Notes: generated by a model not told the origin, from the letters alone. 64,000 bases of DNA from Archilochus colubris (GCA_023079485.1 CM041089.1:12663001-12727000), one strand, 5' to 3'; counted from the first letter of the stretch, positions 22,961 to 63,933 are shown. Translations and numbers: made by a program.

Positions 22961-25900
22961 GTGGGTGCCTGGGGTGGGCTCGGTGTCGGGACGGCTGCTG
23001 GGGGGTGCCGGGCTGGGCTTGGTACCGGCTCGGTTTTGGGACTGCTGTTGCAGGCAGGGGCTTGTTCTCCGCGTGTTCGCTGCGGGTGGAGGCTCGCAGC
23101 CAGCGGCCAAATCCCTGCTTTTCAGAGGAAAAGAAAACTTTTTCCAAGTCTAGAGCGGCGGAGCCTTACGAGTTTTCAACCCTCCTCTTCCTCAAGAGAC
23201 TTTAGTAACTTGCCTTAACTTTTTTTTTTTCTTTTTTTCCTTTCTTTTTTTCTTTCTTTCGTGTTGCTCCAAGTCCTGAGTTAGCGCAGCTCTCGAAGCC
23301 TGGTCAGAGTGCAGGAGCGGGAGCGCAGCTGAAGTGGGGTAAACCCCGCCCTGGGGTACAGGGAACTCCTGGGGGGAGCTGGGGCAGGTGGTACCATCCC
23401 GGATGCCTCCCCAGCACAGTCGCTGCCTCCCACCCTCCTTTTTCCGAAAAGGAACACTAACGGGTCAGGCATGAGCTTCTGAATAGTCGTCACCCTGTCG
23501 AATTATGAAATTGGTGGTTTTCTCAACTGCGGTGCTGGGAGGACTTTGTCCCTCGGACTAAAAGACCAATAAATAGCAGCGCTGCGGCCGAGACCGAGAA
23601 AGGACAGGGAGCTCCGCGGCTCTCCCCATCCCCTCCTGCCTCTGTTCTCTCACTTTCTCTCATGTGCGTGTTGGAAACGAGGGATGGATCGCGGTGGTCC
23701 CAAACCCTCGGCATCGGGGCTCCTCGCTCGTCCCCTCCCGGTGCGGGGCTGCCGGGCGGCGGGGCCGAGCTGAGCCCCTGCGTCCTGCTTGGAGAGGGGT
23801 GGGCAGCCCGCAGGCTGGTTAGAAGGGGGGGGAAGAGTTGCTAATGCTCCTGTGGCTAGAATAAGTTATTTTTGTTAGTGACTCAATTGCTTGCCTTCTG
23901 CTTCAGATTACAAAGTCAGGAAGAAATGTTGGAAGTAATCTCTGGGGCGTTCCCTCCGTTTTGCTGTAGGAAAACAAGCGCTGACCTTTTGAATCAAAAG
24001 GTGGGAGGGAGAAACGAATCCCTCCAAACCTCGGCCTCTGAAGTTCAGTTGTAGTGAATTAAGTAAAAATAAAATGGAAGTTTAAAGCAGAGGCGAGGAC
24101 CAGGGGGTATAGTTGCCTAAGCCTGTCAGCCACCACACCACCATGCTGCTTTAACCCCAGCTCTGCGAGTGTAATTACCTCTCTGAGTGGCACACTTAGC
24201 AGAAATTAGTTTGGGTTTCCTTTGTGGCTTCCCATAAACTTCTGACTGTGTTTTCAAGTCTTCACAGGAACGGTTCCCGAGATGGTTATCGTGGGGTCCT
24301 GGGAGGATGAATCACTCCTAACACCTGTGTCTGCTTTAGGTTTTACTGCTGATAATGCCTGGGAGGGGAGCAGAGTACTGCCCGGAGGGAGAATACTTCC
24401 ATGGAGGTCACTGCTGCCTGTTTTGTCCAGCAGGTAGGACTCCAGGCAGGTTTAGTGGATAGAGGCCACGTTTGTTTCCCAGGGAGGTGACTGCGTCACT
24501 GCTGGGTTTTTTTTGCATCCGGAGAAAGCCCATTTGGAGCTGGGTGGGTTCTGGGTGCCCAACTCTGCTCTGAAGTGAGAGCCCCTGGTGCAATAGGTGC
24601 TGTGCAGCAAGCCAGGAAACCTCTGCCTGCTGCTGGGGATGAAGTGTTCCAGGTCGGATGGTGGGGTTTTGTTGTGCGCTTTTATTTGTTGTTGTTGTTT
24701 GTTTGCTTGTTTAGCAAACAACACCAAAATTTAAGTGCAAAGAGGAAGCCTAGGGAATTCTGGTATTTCTGTACCTGTAGGTAAAACTCTGGTTGGCATT
24801 TGTTCCCCCTTCCTTGGCCAGAGTGTGCAGAGTTAACAGGGTTTTGTGCAGAGTTAAGAGGGTTTTGTGCTGAGAAGCACCCTGCCCTGAAATAGTATCC
24901 AAGGGCTCTCAGCTGTGTTTAAAGATAATTCAGACAAAAGGCAGAGGAGTTGTTCAGGCAGTCTCCCAGTGCTCCCCATGCCCCTTTGGAGGAGGGTGCA
25001 GTGAGCCAGGCAGGCAGGAAGCAGGAGCCAGGCTGGGTGGTTTCTTTGCTACCACTCCCAGTCTGAGGGTTCCATGCACTGCTCACTTGTGAGGGGGCTT
25101 TGAACTTTCCCCAAAGTGGTTTTGTGTTGTAACATCCTGTTCAGCCATCCCTTTGAGACTGCTGCTGGTTCTCTGCCACAGGTACTTTCGTTGCTCAGCA
25201 CTGTAGTGCTCCACATACGAGAGGAAGATGCAAACCTTGCACTGAAGGAGAGGATTATACTGCCCACGAGAATGGCTTGGAAGAATGCTTGTCCTGCAGA
25301 CAGTGCAAAGATGGTACTAAGCACAAGTTTGATAAAACCTTAACCCCTACCCCTTTTTAATGTAGAAAGTGTAGTCCTCTGATTTTTTTTTTTTTTCACT
25401 TTCAATTGCTGAGAATTTTTAACTTAATAAATTGCCTTTCTGGCCTGAGTATAACTTTTGTACAGCTGCAGAGAGTCACAATGTCCTATATTTACTTTGT
25501 AACTTCTATTATCATTTTTAGATCAGATAACTCTGAGACCCTGTACTCTGACGAGTGATACTGAATGCCAATGCAAGCAAGGGTATTTCTGCCCTGCCGA
25601 GGGCTGTGAAATATGTCAGAGATGCAGTACAATGTAAGTTGGATTAATCACATGAGCAATGCTTTCCTTCTAGGGAATATTAAAGCTGTGGCCCAATCTG
25701 TGCCAACACCAAGCTCGTTGTTATTCTGTGATTTCCCTGAATCCACATGGCATTATTCATGCATTTAAATTTTAGGTGTCAAAATACATGAGGACCAGAC
25801 CTAGAAAGATTTGGATTTTGGTATTGTTGTGCTGCTTGCTTCTGGCTGTGAGCTTGCATTTTTCATGACTTGAGATTAATACTTCCCCACATATGCACTT

Positions 25901-28900
25901 GAATGAGCTTTGTAGCAGCCACCTCAATTTCAGGAGGTAGAATCACCTGTTGAAGGAAACTAACTGCATGGATAATGCATCTGCTCCCTGGTGGTTTGTT
26001 TCCCTTCCACCACTCAGAGGCTAACACAAGTTTTATCAGGCTTCCTTCTATTTAATTTTGTAGTATTATCTTTGTAAAGATGCACTTCTAGCAAAGTAAA
26101 CTGTTGATGCATGTTCTGCTCATGTCTCAAGCTCTGCCTGAAAAAAAATCAGGCAGAGGTGCCTCTTGCTGTGTAAGTGCTGATGGAAGTGTTGCCATCC
26201 CCTTCAGGTGTCCGGAGGGGAAGGAAATTGTGCAGAACTGCAATGCTACTGTGGACCTGGGCTGCGGCTCCCCTGATCAAGGTCTGATACACAAATACCA
26301 CTCAGCTTGGTTTGTTGGGTCTGTACCTTGAGGCTAAACACTAAAGCAGTCTGTAAAAACAGTGGGTTGAGCCACTGTAAGATGTCTGAGAGCTTCTGTA
26401 TTTTGGTCTGGGGATTACTTGCTTGAGACAAGTTCTCAAAGGGGTTGGGGTGACAAATCCTCTGAAATGTCTCTTGGTGAAAAGCTGGGTCTGTTGCCTG
26501 GGGTTTCAAAACTGCAGCAGTGACACTGGAGCAAGTTATGGCCAGATTTCTTTCACTTCTCTGTCTGAGAAGCAGGCAAGACTTGCGCTTCAGAATATCT
26601 TGTCTGGGGACTGCTTCAGTGCTTCCCTACTAATTTTATTCCTTTTACCTTTGCAGGAAGCTCAGCTCCTGTTTATATTTTTGTGATTATCTTGGTGTGT
26701 GTTATTGTTGGTTTGCTGTTCTTTGTAACTAAAAAGCTGAGAAGAGAGAAAGGTAACCACTTGATTACTATCCATAAACATTCCCAGAATCAAGCAAAGC
26801 AAAAAGCTATCCCTGGTTTTTGTGTTGCCTTCCAGCCTGTTGAACCTCCAGCTCATCTTTTATGTGATTCAGCTAATCAACTTGGGTCTAATGGTGATTA
26901 GTTTAGTAAATAAAATGCATAAACTTTAACTATGAGCTTCCTTACTTTGCTGATAGATGCCTTTGCTTCAAAGCAAAATAAATGTTCCTTTAAAGGACTT
27001 CCTATCTGCTAGGATTGTCTTGGCAAGAAGTGAGGAAAACTTGTGTATGAGCTCAGACATGGGCCAAGAAGTAACAGCCAATTAGATCATTAATGACTAA
27101 GTTTGGCTGTGGAGATTTTTTTCCTACCAATTAGTTGCCCTTTAATCATTTGAGCCACCCTGAATGTTAGGTTGTTAAATCCTGTGTAAATTAATTTTAG
27201 TTTTTTAGTGGAAGTGGTTATTTTCCTGAAGCTTTTCTTTCCACTACTTCATGTTAAAGTGGTTTTGCAAGGAATTTACTTAAAATAATTTTTAAATTAC
27301 TTTATTTTGAATGCTAACTTTGCTCTACAGTAAGACAGGATTCGAACAATAAAGACAATTTCTGCCTTTTATATTGAAGTAGCCCACAGAAATGCTAAAC
27401 TTGAAGGGAGAGAGATTGAAAGAATGGTCTAAAAGCCAAACTGCATCCTGGGGTCTATTTTACTAAGCAGGACCCTTCCTCCTCATCACCAGCACAGTTC
27501 ATGTGCTGCTGAGGGCTAAGGGTACTAATCCCATGAAACATGACAGGTCAAGGAAACTGGCTTGTCTTGGAGCTTCAGTTTCTTTTATAAATGTGTCTAC
27601 AAATGTTGTGTGAATTCAACGATGTTTAGGTTGCAATTCCTAAAAGATTCTTAGACGTTTATCTTGTTTTTCAGCTGCTTCCACTGGGAAAGATGCTGAG
27701 AAGGGTCTGGTAAGTATACAACAGATCAAATGTTTTCATCTCAGTTTTGTGCAGCTGAATTACATCTGTTCCACAGCTCAGTTTTTGTCTCGCTGTAGCC
27801 TTGTGTAGGATGGGTTCCTGTGATACAGATTTTGGTTCGTGTAGGGCTGGATGCTAGCAAGGGCCTGATGCATCCATCAGCTGCATGTGTCCCCTGCACT
27901 TGGCTGTGCCAGTATTTCCCATTAGCACACTTCCCAGCCTGTAGCCAGGATGTTTTGAAAGTGGAAAAAAAATTATGCTAAATGCAGGATTTCTCTTCAA
28001 AGTGTCTCCAAGTGATGCCTTGATCCAATTAGATCTTTGCTGCTTCTTGCATCCATTTTCCAGGCAATGTCAGCAGTGACTTCCTTGCATGAGGCTGTTC
28101 CAGCATCCACTGTGTTTTGGCTACAACCTGAATAAAACTCACTGCCCCTGATCCAGCAAAGTCACTGGATCTGGGCTCATGCCATAAGTAACAAACCAGG
28201 GCTTGGAAGCTGCTCCCATAAGATAAGGTGTCCTGGGCTCAGAACATACCAGTTTGGAAGGATATTCCTAAAAAGGCTTTACCAAGCTGAGCCTGGCAAA
28301 TGTTTAACTTTAAAGCCAGTTCTGTCTGGGCACCTTTAGTCAGTTTCTGAACCTTAGTGTTCCAGTCTAATACTGTAAAATCAAGCTGGTCTTGCTTTTA
28401 GCTTCTCTATTTAGAAGCCACAGTCCTACACAGCATGGTGAGGCAAAAATGAGCTGTCTTCACTAGATAGTTAATGATGTATGACAAACATTTATCTTGA
28501 TGAAGATGGAAGAAAACCCTCCAGATTCTGGTGTACAGAATTCTGTGTGTATAGCATCACCTTCTCCCTCCTGCCTTTGTCTCCCACCTGATGCATCCAC
28601 TGCTCACCCTGTCTAATCTCACCAGTTAAACATGTCAAGTAATTAAATGCATTTAATTATGTCACAGATATTTGAAGACCTGAAGAAACAGCATGGAAAG
28701 ACCTGTAGAAAGATTGCCTTAAATTCTTTTCTTTTTTAAGGTCCATAAGTGGCTCAAATATGGGAATCATCCTTGGGGCTTTGGGTGGTTGTGTCCCCCC
28801 CAACACCCTGCCCAGGCTCGCAGTGCTTCGTGTATTTGTAGAAGCTGATGAAGAAACATAACAGAAAATATGGTCAAAATGCATAAGAATAGGCAAATAG

Positions 28901-31900
28901 AACCTCTGTGTTGAATAAAATGGTAGTAGAATAATGCAGTCACAAATGGGTGCATGGTGACATCTCTCTGATGAGAGACTTGTCACAGACTTGAGTTGCA
29001 ATGTCTGCATACTTGAAGTGTTTGTGCTCCTGGAAGAAAAATCTTACCTGATGAGGAGGGTTGCACTGATGCAGTCCAGAGACCAGGCATTTGGGCACCA
29101 GCATGTGTTCTTTCAAAAGTGCCAGTCAGTGTACACTGCTGGGGAAAAAAAAATAATTGCTGATACTTTATTTCATTCCCAAGTAGAGGAGAAGCTGTTA
29201 GCCAGCCATGCTCTGTACCTTTGGCTGTTCAGTTACCTATTTAGGAACTATTCTCTATAAATAGAATCAACCTTTTTAGCCTGTTTGCACCCTTAAGCAG
29301 AAAGTGGATTCAATGTGGAAGATGCACAACTACACGTGTGGGGTGGTTCCCCTGACACCCCTGCTTATGCCTGTTCATCACATGGGGGTGTCACACCTGG
29401 GTCACTGACCTTGTGCAACTCTACCTTGGCAAACACAAACCTCATTGGAAAAAGTCACTCCTTGCCTTCATTTTCCACCCTTAAAAAAAAGACAAAACAA
29501 CAAAAAACCCCCCAGTTCCCAAAGCATCTGGTTTCAGCTCTCTGGTGTGCTAGGTAGATGCTGGTCTGCTCTGTGCTTGTGTTGTTCTTGATGCTGCAGC
29601 CCTCCTCACTTGCTTCCCTCTTTCTTGCCTCATAAAACCTCCACCATGTGCACTGGTGCTCCCTGGCTTAATTACAGCTGATTCTAGTTTGTGAATCTGC
29701 CAGAAAAACTGAAGTCAGCAAAAAAAAAATAAAATCCAAAAACCTGAAAAGCCCCAGCTGGTTCACTTGCCTGGAGCTGATAGGCTGTTATCAGCTTGGC
29801 ACAAGATCTGAGATCATCAGCCTTGACACCAGGGTAATTTGAGGCCCCTGTTGTGAGGTCAGCTCAGGTGCAGCAAGGGCATTTAATTTCCTCCTTTCTC
29901 AGGAGGGCTGCATGCCATCCATACGTAGAGATGCAATGTTAGGAAAAATTTCCTGCATTTGTTTTGGAGGTACCCAGGGAGCCTTACCCCAGAGTGCAGT
30001 GAGAGCAGAAGAGCCAGAAAAGCTGGGAGTTCAGGCTCTGAAACCATTTGAAGTTTGAAAGGCTGTAGCTTGTACACATTTTGGACTTTGCCAGATCACC
30101 AGCTCTCCCATTACTTCTCTGACATCTGGTGACTTTAAGTATTCTGTTTTTTTTTTCTCCTCCAGGCTGTCCTTGGAGGCCTGTCTGTGAAACAGCTCAT
30201 TAAATATGTTCTTATTCTTCACAGGATTTGGAGGACAATACTGAAAGCCTCATTTTACCAGGAGCAGAAACGCTTGGAAATAACACAGTCAGCTTGGAGG
30301 GTGAGAACCCTGAAAGTCCAGAGGGCCAAGTGCAAACCACTGTCAACTTAGAAGTAAAAAATGCATCAGAAGAGGAAAAAGTTGCTATGCTTCCTGAGCA
30401 GGGCACTGTCCTGCGTGGGAGCTGGAGGCACCGCATGGAGAGGTGCTGGAAGAGGGTAACCAAGCCTCCACTACCAGCAAAGACTGGCCCAAATCCTGCT
30501 TTTCATCAGAATACCCTGGCTAATGGACCAAGGGGTCAGATGCCAGCAAATCATAGGGTGAGTGCTTGCATGTGAAACTATCATCATGTTTTCTCTGATA
30601 AACGTGCAGTGGTGGTAGATGCTGTTTTCAGGCAGAATGATTGGGAAAAGGAGGGTTTTGCCTTGAGGATGGAACAGGAAATATGGGAAGTGATGACTTG
30701 GGAAAGCAAACTTCAGTCTCTCATTTAGTCTTCTCAGCCTCTCTCACGGCCCTGATTAATATTTACACCAAAGTTATTCTTTTGCAGTATCAGCAAACGT
30801 GTTGCCTTGTTGCTTCACCCTGGGGCTAACAGGGATGGCTGTTGCAGCATGCAATTTCCTTTACTCAAATAGTCCCAGCTGTGCTGGGAAATCTGTCCCA
30901 TCCCCCTGCTGGCATTTGTCAATATTGGAGCAAGGTGCCAAAAGTTTGTAGTCATGAGTGAAGAGCTCTGGTATGTTGGAGTAACAGCTCAACTTTGTAT
31001 TACAGGTCCGAGACTCACAGTGCCAAATAAAAGTTAAAGATCTCTCACAAAAAGGTAAGTGTCCCATAAGCTGGCACTACTTGGGATTTGGTTTTTTCCT
31101 GTTGACTTAAGGAGTAGCAGAGGGAGGGTGATGGATGTTGCTTAGAGCTGTAACGCTTTCAGAGTGTAATAAAATACACTGGAACAGCATTATTACTACA
31201 TCTGAGAGGAGCTTGAATTCCTGTGGCAAATTAGAGTGTGGTTTCCTGCAGAGGAGTGTGGTGCAGTCCTGCTTTTTAGAGGAAGAATGGGACAAAATTT
31301 CTGTGTTCAACAAGTCTGCAGTGCAGGCTTGACTCTGCTTACTGAGTAACGTGCAGGTTGCTGCAGGAGATTTTCCTGTCCTTGTCCTCACCTGTGGAAA
31401 ACTGCCTGGAATTCCCACACTTCTGCCTGTACCCAACAAGCTGATGTGCTGGGTGTCCAACCAACAGGTTTTGTTCATCCTGGTCATGGCCATAATCCTA
31501 TACCAGCAGCAAAATGAAGTGGTTACATCCCACTGTTGAGTAGCCCTGTTAAGGTCAAGTGAAGGGCAGTGAAAGCTTCCCCAAAAACACCTTTACTGAA
31601 AGGTGTCCATCTAAAGAGGCAGCTTTTGGGATATGTAGACTGATACCTTTAGCTTCTTTCAAGCTCACTTAGTAGGAAAACTGATGCTTCTTAGGTGCCC
31701 AGCCTGGCCTCATTGCTGCTGTTTGGTCTGTGGTATGGGCTGGATGTTAATGGTAAAGTGATCTTGAGCTGTTTAAAAAAAAAAAAAAGTTTATGTAAAA
31801 ACCTGAAATGTGTTGTTTTTTCTTTCAGAACTGAGAGAGAGCTTTGAGACTGTTATAAATGAAGTACCACCAAAAAAATGGAAATGGCTCATGAGGACTC

Positions 31901-32109
31901 ACCTGCAGGAAAATGTTATTATTAAAATTATTCATGACTTTCCTAACGATAGAGAAGAGCAATGTTATCAGATGCTGCTCGCGTGGAAAAACACGCTGGG
32001 TGAAAAGCAAACTATTATTAAGTTATTGGAGGAGTTAAAAAGTCTGGATATCAGGGCTTATGAAAATGTATTGAACTCTTTAAAAAGTAATAATATTATA
32101 ATATGTTAG
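22925..32109 (+). CDS. Death-domain TNF receptor superfamily member, ten coding exons, 413 aa
   Basis: Predicted type I membrane death receptor. Exons: 22925-22960, 24340-24433, 25182-25313, 25522-25633, 26208-26281, 26657-26752, 27675-27709, 30225-30557, 31006-31054, 31829-32109; all phases agree. Layout: signal peptide about 1-24; cysteine-rich domains about 26-145, the first with the C...CC..C spacing of TNFR1/Fas-type receptors; sequon N137; membrane span about 155-175; basic stop-transfer KKLRREK; acidic linker 194-304 with PEQGT at 250-254; death domain about 321-405 with Trp338/Trp340. It sits between OSBPL5 and CARS1, where mouse has Tnfrsf22/23/26, which lack death domains, so shared ancestry is likely but not proven. 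Family knowledge suggests FADD/TRADD-type death signalling; ligand unknown. Other candidates are a Fas- or TRAIL-receptor-like paralogue. I assign no symbol. Confidence 0.92.
22961..24339 (+). other. TNFRSF intron 1, CpG-rich first half
   Basis: CpG-rich to about 23850, with a T/C-rich tract at 23219-23270 and G runs near 23826. Open frames on both strands here reflect base composition. AT-richer after 23850. No exon seen. Confidence 0.65.
24340..24433 (+). CDS. TNFRSF exon 2: rest of signal peptide and CRD1 start
   Basis: Encodes VLLLIMPGRGAEYCPEGEYF, then a CC..C motif. Cleavage probably falls near GRGA/E. Acceptor TTTAG, donor GTAGGA, ending in phase 1 as usual for TNFRSF CRD exons. Confidence 0.93.
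25182..25313 (+). CDS. TNFRSF exon 3: CRD1 end and CRD2
   Basis: Encodes TFVAQHCSAPHTRGRCKPC, then the CRD2 start EGEDYTAHENGLEECLSC and a CRQCKD end. Cysteine spacing fits the TNFR family. Donor GTACTA. Confidence 0.95.
25522..25633 (+). CDS. TNFRSF exon 4: CRD2 end and CRD3 start
   Basis: Encodes LRPCTLTSDTECQCKQGYFC, the typical 'C..T.DT.C.C..G..C' junction, then CEICQRCST. Donor GTAAGT, phase 2. Confidence 0.95.
26208..26281 (+). CDS. TNFRSF exon 5: CRD3 end, weak donor
   Basis: Encodes CPEGKEIVQNCNATVDLGCG, carrying the N-glycosylation sequon NAT. The donor is GTCTGA, poor at +3 to +6, but the reading frame and phase 1 require this boundary. Confidence 0.9.
26657..26752 (+). CDS. TNFRSF exon 6: transmembrane segment
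   Basis: Encodes APVYIFVIILVCVIVGLLFF and a basic KKLRREK stop-transfer run. Acceptor TTGCAG, donor GTAACC. Confidence 0.95.
26909..26914 (+). terminator. Possible intronic polyadenylation signal in TNFRSF intron 6
   Basis: AATAAA lies 8 nt after a stop codon (26899-26901) that ends the frame continuing from the transmembrane exon; a second AATAAA is at 26977-26982. Use would yield a receptor with no death domain. Inference only. Confidence 0.35.
27675..27709 (+). CDS. TNFRSF exon 7: short juxtamembrane exon
   Basis: Thirty-five bases encoding AASTGKDAEKGL with the split codon. Acceptor TTTTTCAG and donor GTAAGT are strong, and the phase joins exon 6 to exon 8. It is small, so less certain than its neighbours. 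Confidence 0.8.
27710..30224 (+). other. TNFRSF intron 7, 2.5 kb
   Basis: No CRD-like or death-domain-like segment, no CR1 and no RNA gene recognised. A-rich runs near 29142 and 29720. Confidence 0.6.
30225..30557 (+). CDS. TNFRSF exon 8: cytoplasmic linker with PxQxT motif
   Basis: Codes for 111 residues, acidic at first and then basic (WRHRMERCWKR). It contains PEQGT at 30393-30407, matching the PxQxT pattern used by TRAF-binding receptors. Low similarity to anything I know, as is usual for receptor linkers. Acceptor CACAG, donor GTGAGT. Confidence 0.88.
31006..31054 (+). CDS. TNFRSF exon 9: short linker before death domain
   Basis: Encodes VRDSQCQIKVKDLSQK. Acceptor TACAG, donor GTAAGT, phase 1 into the death-domain exon. 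Confidence 0.85.
31829..32109 (+). CDS. TNFRSF exon 10: death domain and stop
   Basis: Encodes ELRESFETVINEVPPKKWKW, LMRTHLQENVI, a YQMLLAWKNTLGEKQTIIKL helix pair and LEELKSLDIRAYENV. The pattern of Trp in the third helix, 'YQML..W' and 'I..LL..L' is that of Fas/TRAIL-receptor death domains. The protein ends in NNIIIC, stop TAG 32107-32109. Confidence 0.94.
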
Positions 32110-32530
32110 AAGCCACCTAATTAACGTTTCTGATGAACTTGGGAAGTGCTGTTGTGTACATACCTATGTTGACAAACTTTCTATAGTGAGGATGTCTGCA
32201 AAGTGACACAAGTGATGGTGTGGACTTGATACCCTCCTCACCTCCATGTGAGGTGATCCAACACCATGTCTGTGTCCCTGGGCTCTGCCTGTGGTGTTCC
32301 TGAGGTCTTTTGAGTTGTAGGATGTTGAAGTCAGGGATCGAGAGCCAGGAGATCGTGTTTTCCTTTCCTGGAAAAGCAGGGTGAGAGCCAGGGTGCTCCG
32401 AGTGAGGAAGCTGCTGCTGATTTTGGAAGCGATGTTGTTGTTTTTTGCAATGCTGTGTGACCCGCTGGGTCTGTGTTCTGTTCTGTGTCCTGTGGGGAAA
32501 CAAAGCAATAAAACCCCCAATGTTCTGGGG
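32110..32530 (+). other. TNFRSF 3' UTR
   Basis: About 400 bp from the stop codon to just past AATAAA at 32507-32512. No other canonical hexamer was seen in between. Confidence 0.7.
32507..32512 (+). terminator. Polyadenylation signal AATAAA, TNFRSF gene
   Basis: Canonical hexamer 398 bp after the stop codon, followed by GTTCTGGGGGGG, a G/T-rich downstream element. Confidence 0.75.
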
Positions 32531-32575
32531 GGGAGGCAGCGCACACGGAATTGTTCTGGGTGGAAAAAAGCATCA

Positions 32576-32952
32576 AGGGGGTCGGGGTGGGTTTTGGGGG
32601 GGGGGTTTTGGTGTGGCTGTGTGGGTTTTGGGGAGGTTGGGGTGCGTTTTGGTGTGGGTATTGGGGAGTTGGGGATGTGTTTTGGGGTGGGTGGGTTTTG
32701 GAACAGGTTTTGGGATGGGTGAGTTTTGGGGAGGGTTTTGGGGGGGGTTGGGGTGGTTTTTGAGGGGAAGTTTGGGGCTGGTTGTGGTGTGGGTATGGGG
32801 GAGTTTGGGATGCGTTTTGGGGTGGGTGGGTTTTGGAATGGGTGGGTTTTGGGGTGCGTTTTGGTGTGGGTGGGTGGGTTTTGGGGTGGGTTTTGGGGTG
32901 GGTTTTGGTGTGGGTGGGTTTTGGGGTGGGTTTTGGGGTGGGTTTTGGGGCG
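32576..32952. repeat. G-rich minisatellite (GGGTTTTGGGGT-like units)
   Basis: About 380 bp almost free of C and A on the + strand, made of variants of GGTTTTGGGGTGGGT. The units are most regular at 32850-32952, with frequent GGG/GGGG blocks that meet quadruplex rules. It lies between the TNFRSF polyadenylation signal and the CARS1 promoter. The long minus-strand Pro/Lys/Thr frames across it are composition artefacts. Confidence 0.93.
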
Positions 32953-32954
32953 GC

Positions 32955-33134
32955 CCCTGAGGCGCGGTCAGGGTGTGTGTGGGGCGGTGCTCCCCGTTGC
33001 CGTGGTGACGCGGGGCTCCCATCGGAAGTGGCGTAAGGGGGCGGGGCGGGGCTTCCGGGCACGCTGTTGCATCAGCTCGGCAGGGAGGGAGGGAGGGCAG
33101 AGGAGGCAGCAGCGGCAGCACCAGCAACACCGGG
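32955..33134 (+). promoter_or_regulatory. CARS1: CARS1 CpG-island promoter and 5' UTR
   Basis: TATA-less housekeeping-type promoter. It contains an X-box-like GTTGCCGTGGTGACG (32996-33010), an ETS site CGGAAGTG (33023-33030), GC boxes in GGGGGCGGGGCGGGG (33037-33051) and a second, inverted ETS core CTTCCGG (33052-33058). CpG richness continues to about 33600. The exact transcription start is unknown. Confidence 0.75.
33083..33097 (+). promoter_or_regulatory. Four-tract G-quadruplex motif in CARS1 5' UTR
   Basis: GGGAGGGAGGGAGGG, four G3 tracts with single-base loops, 38 bp upstream of the start codon and so probably in the mRNA leader. It could slow scanning or affect initiation; this is inferred. 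Confidence 0.6.

Positions 33135-63933
<30,799 letters not shown>

Noticed and set aside
22730..23205. Several frames over 70 codons on both strands in the TNFRSF CpG region
   Set aside because: GC-rich sequence with few stops. Only the 12-codon exon 1 joins in frame to a CRD exon.
28991..29260. 89-codon + strand frame in a TNFRSF intron, considered as an extra receptor exon
   Set aside because: Cysteine spacing does not fit a CRD and it would break the phase between exons 7 and 8.
22925..32109. Identity with the avian TNFRSF10B-like receptor used by some avian retroviruses
   Set aside because: That locus lies elsewhere in the chicken genome as far as I know, and the OSBPL5/CARS1 neighbours argue for a different family member. 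Only a phylogeny would settle it.
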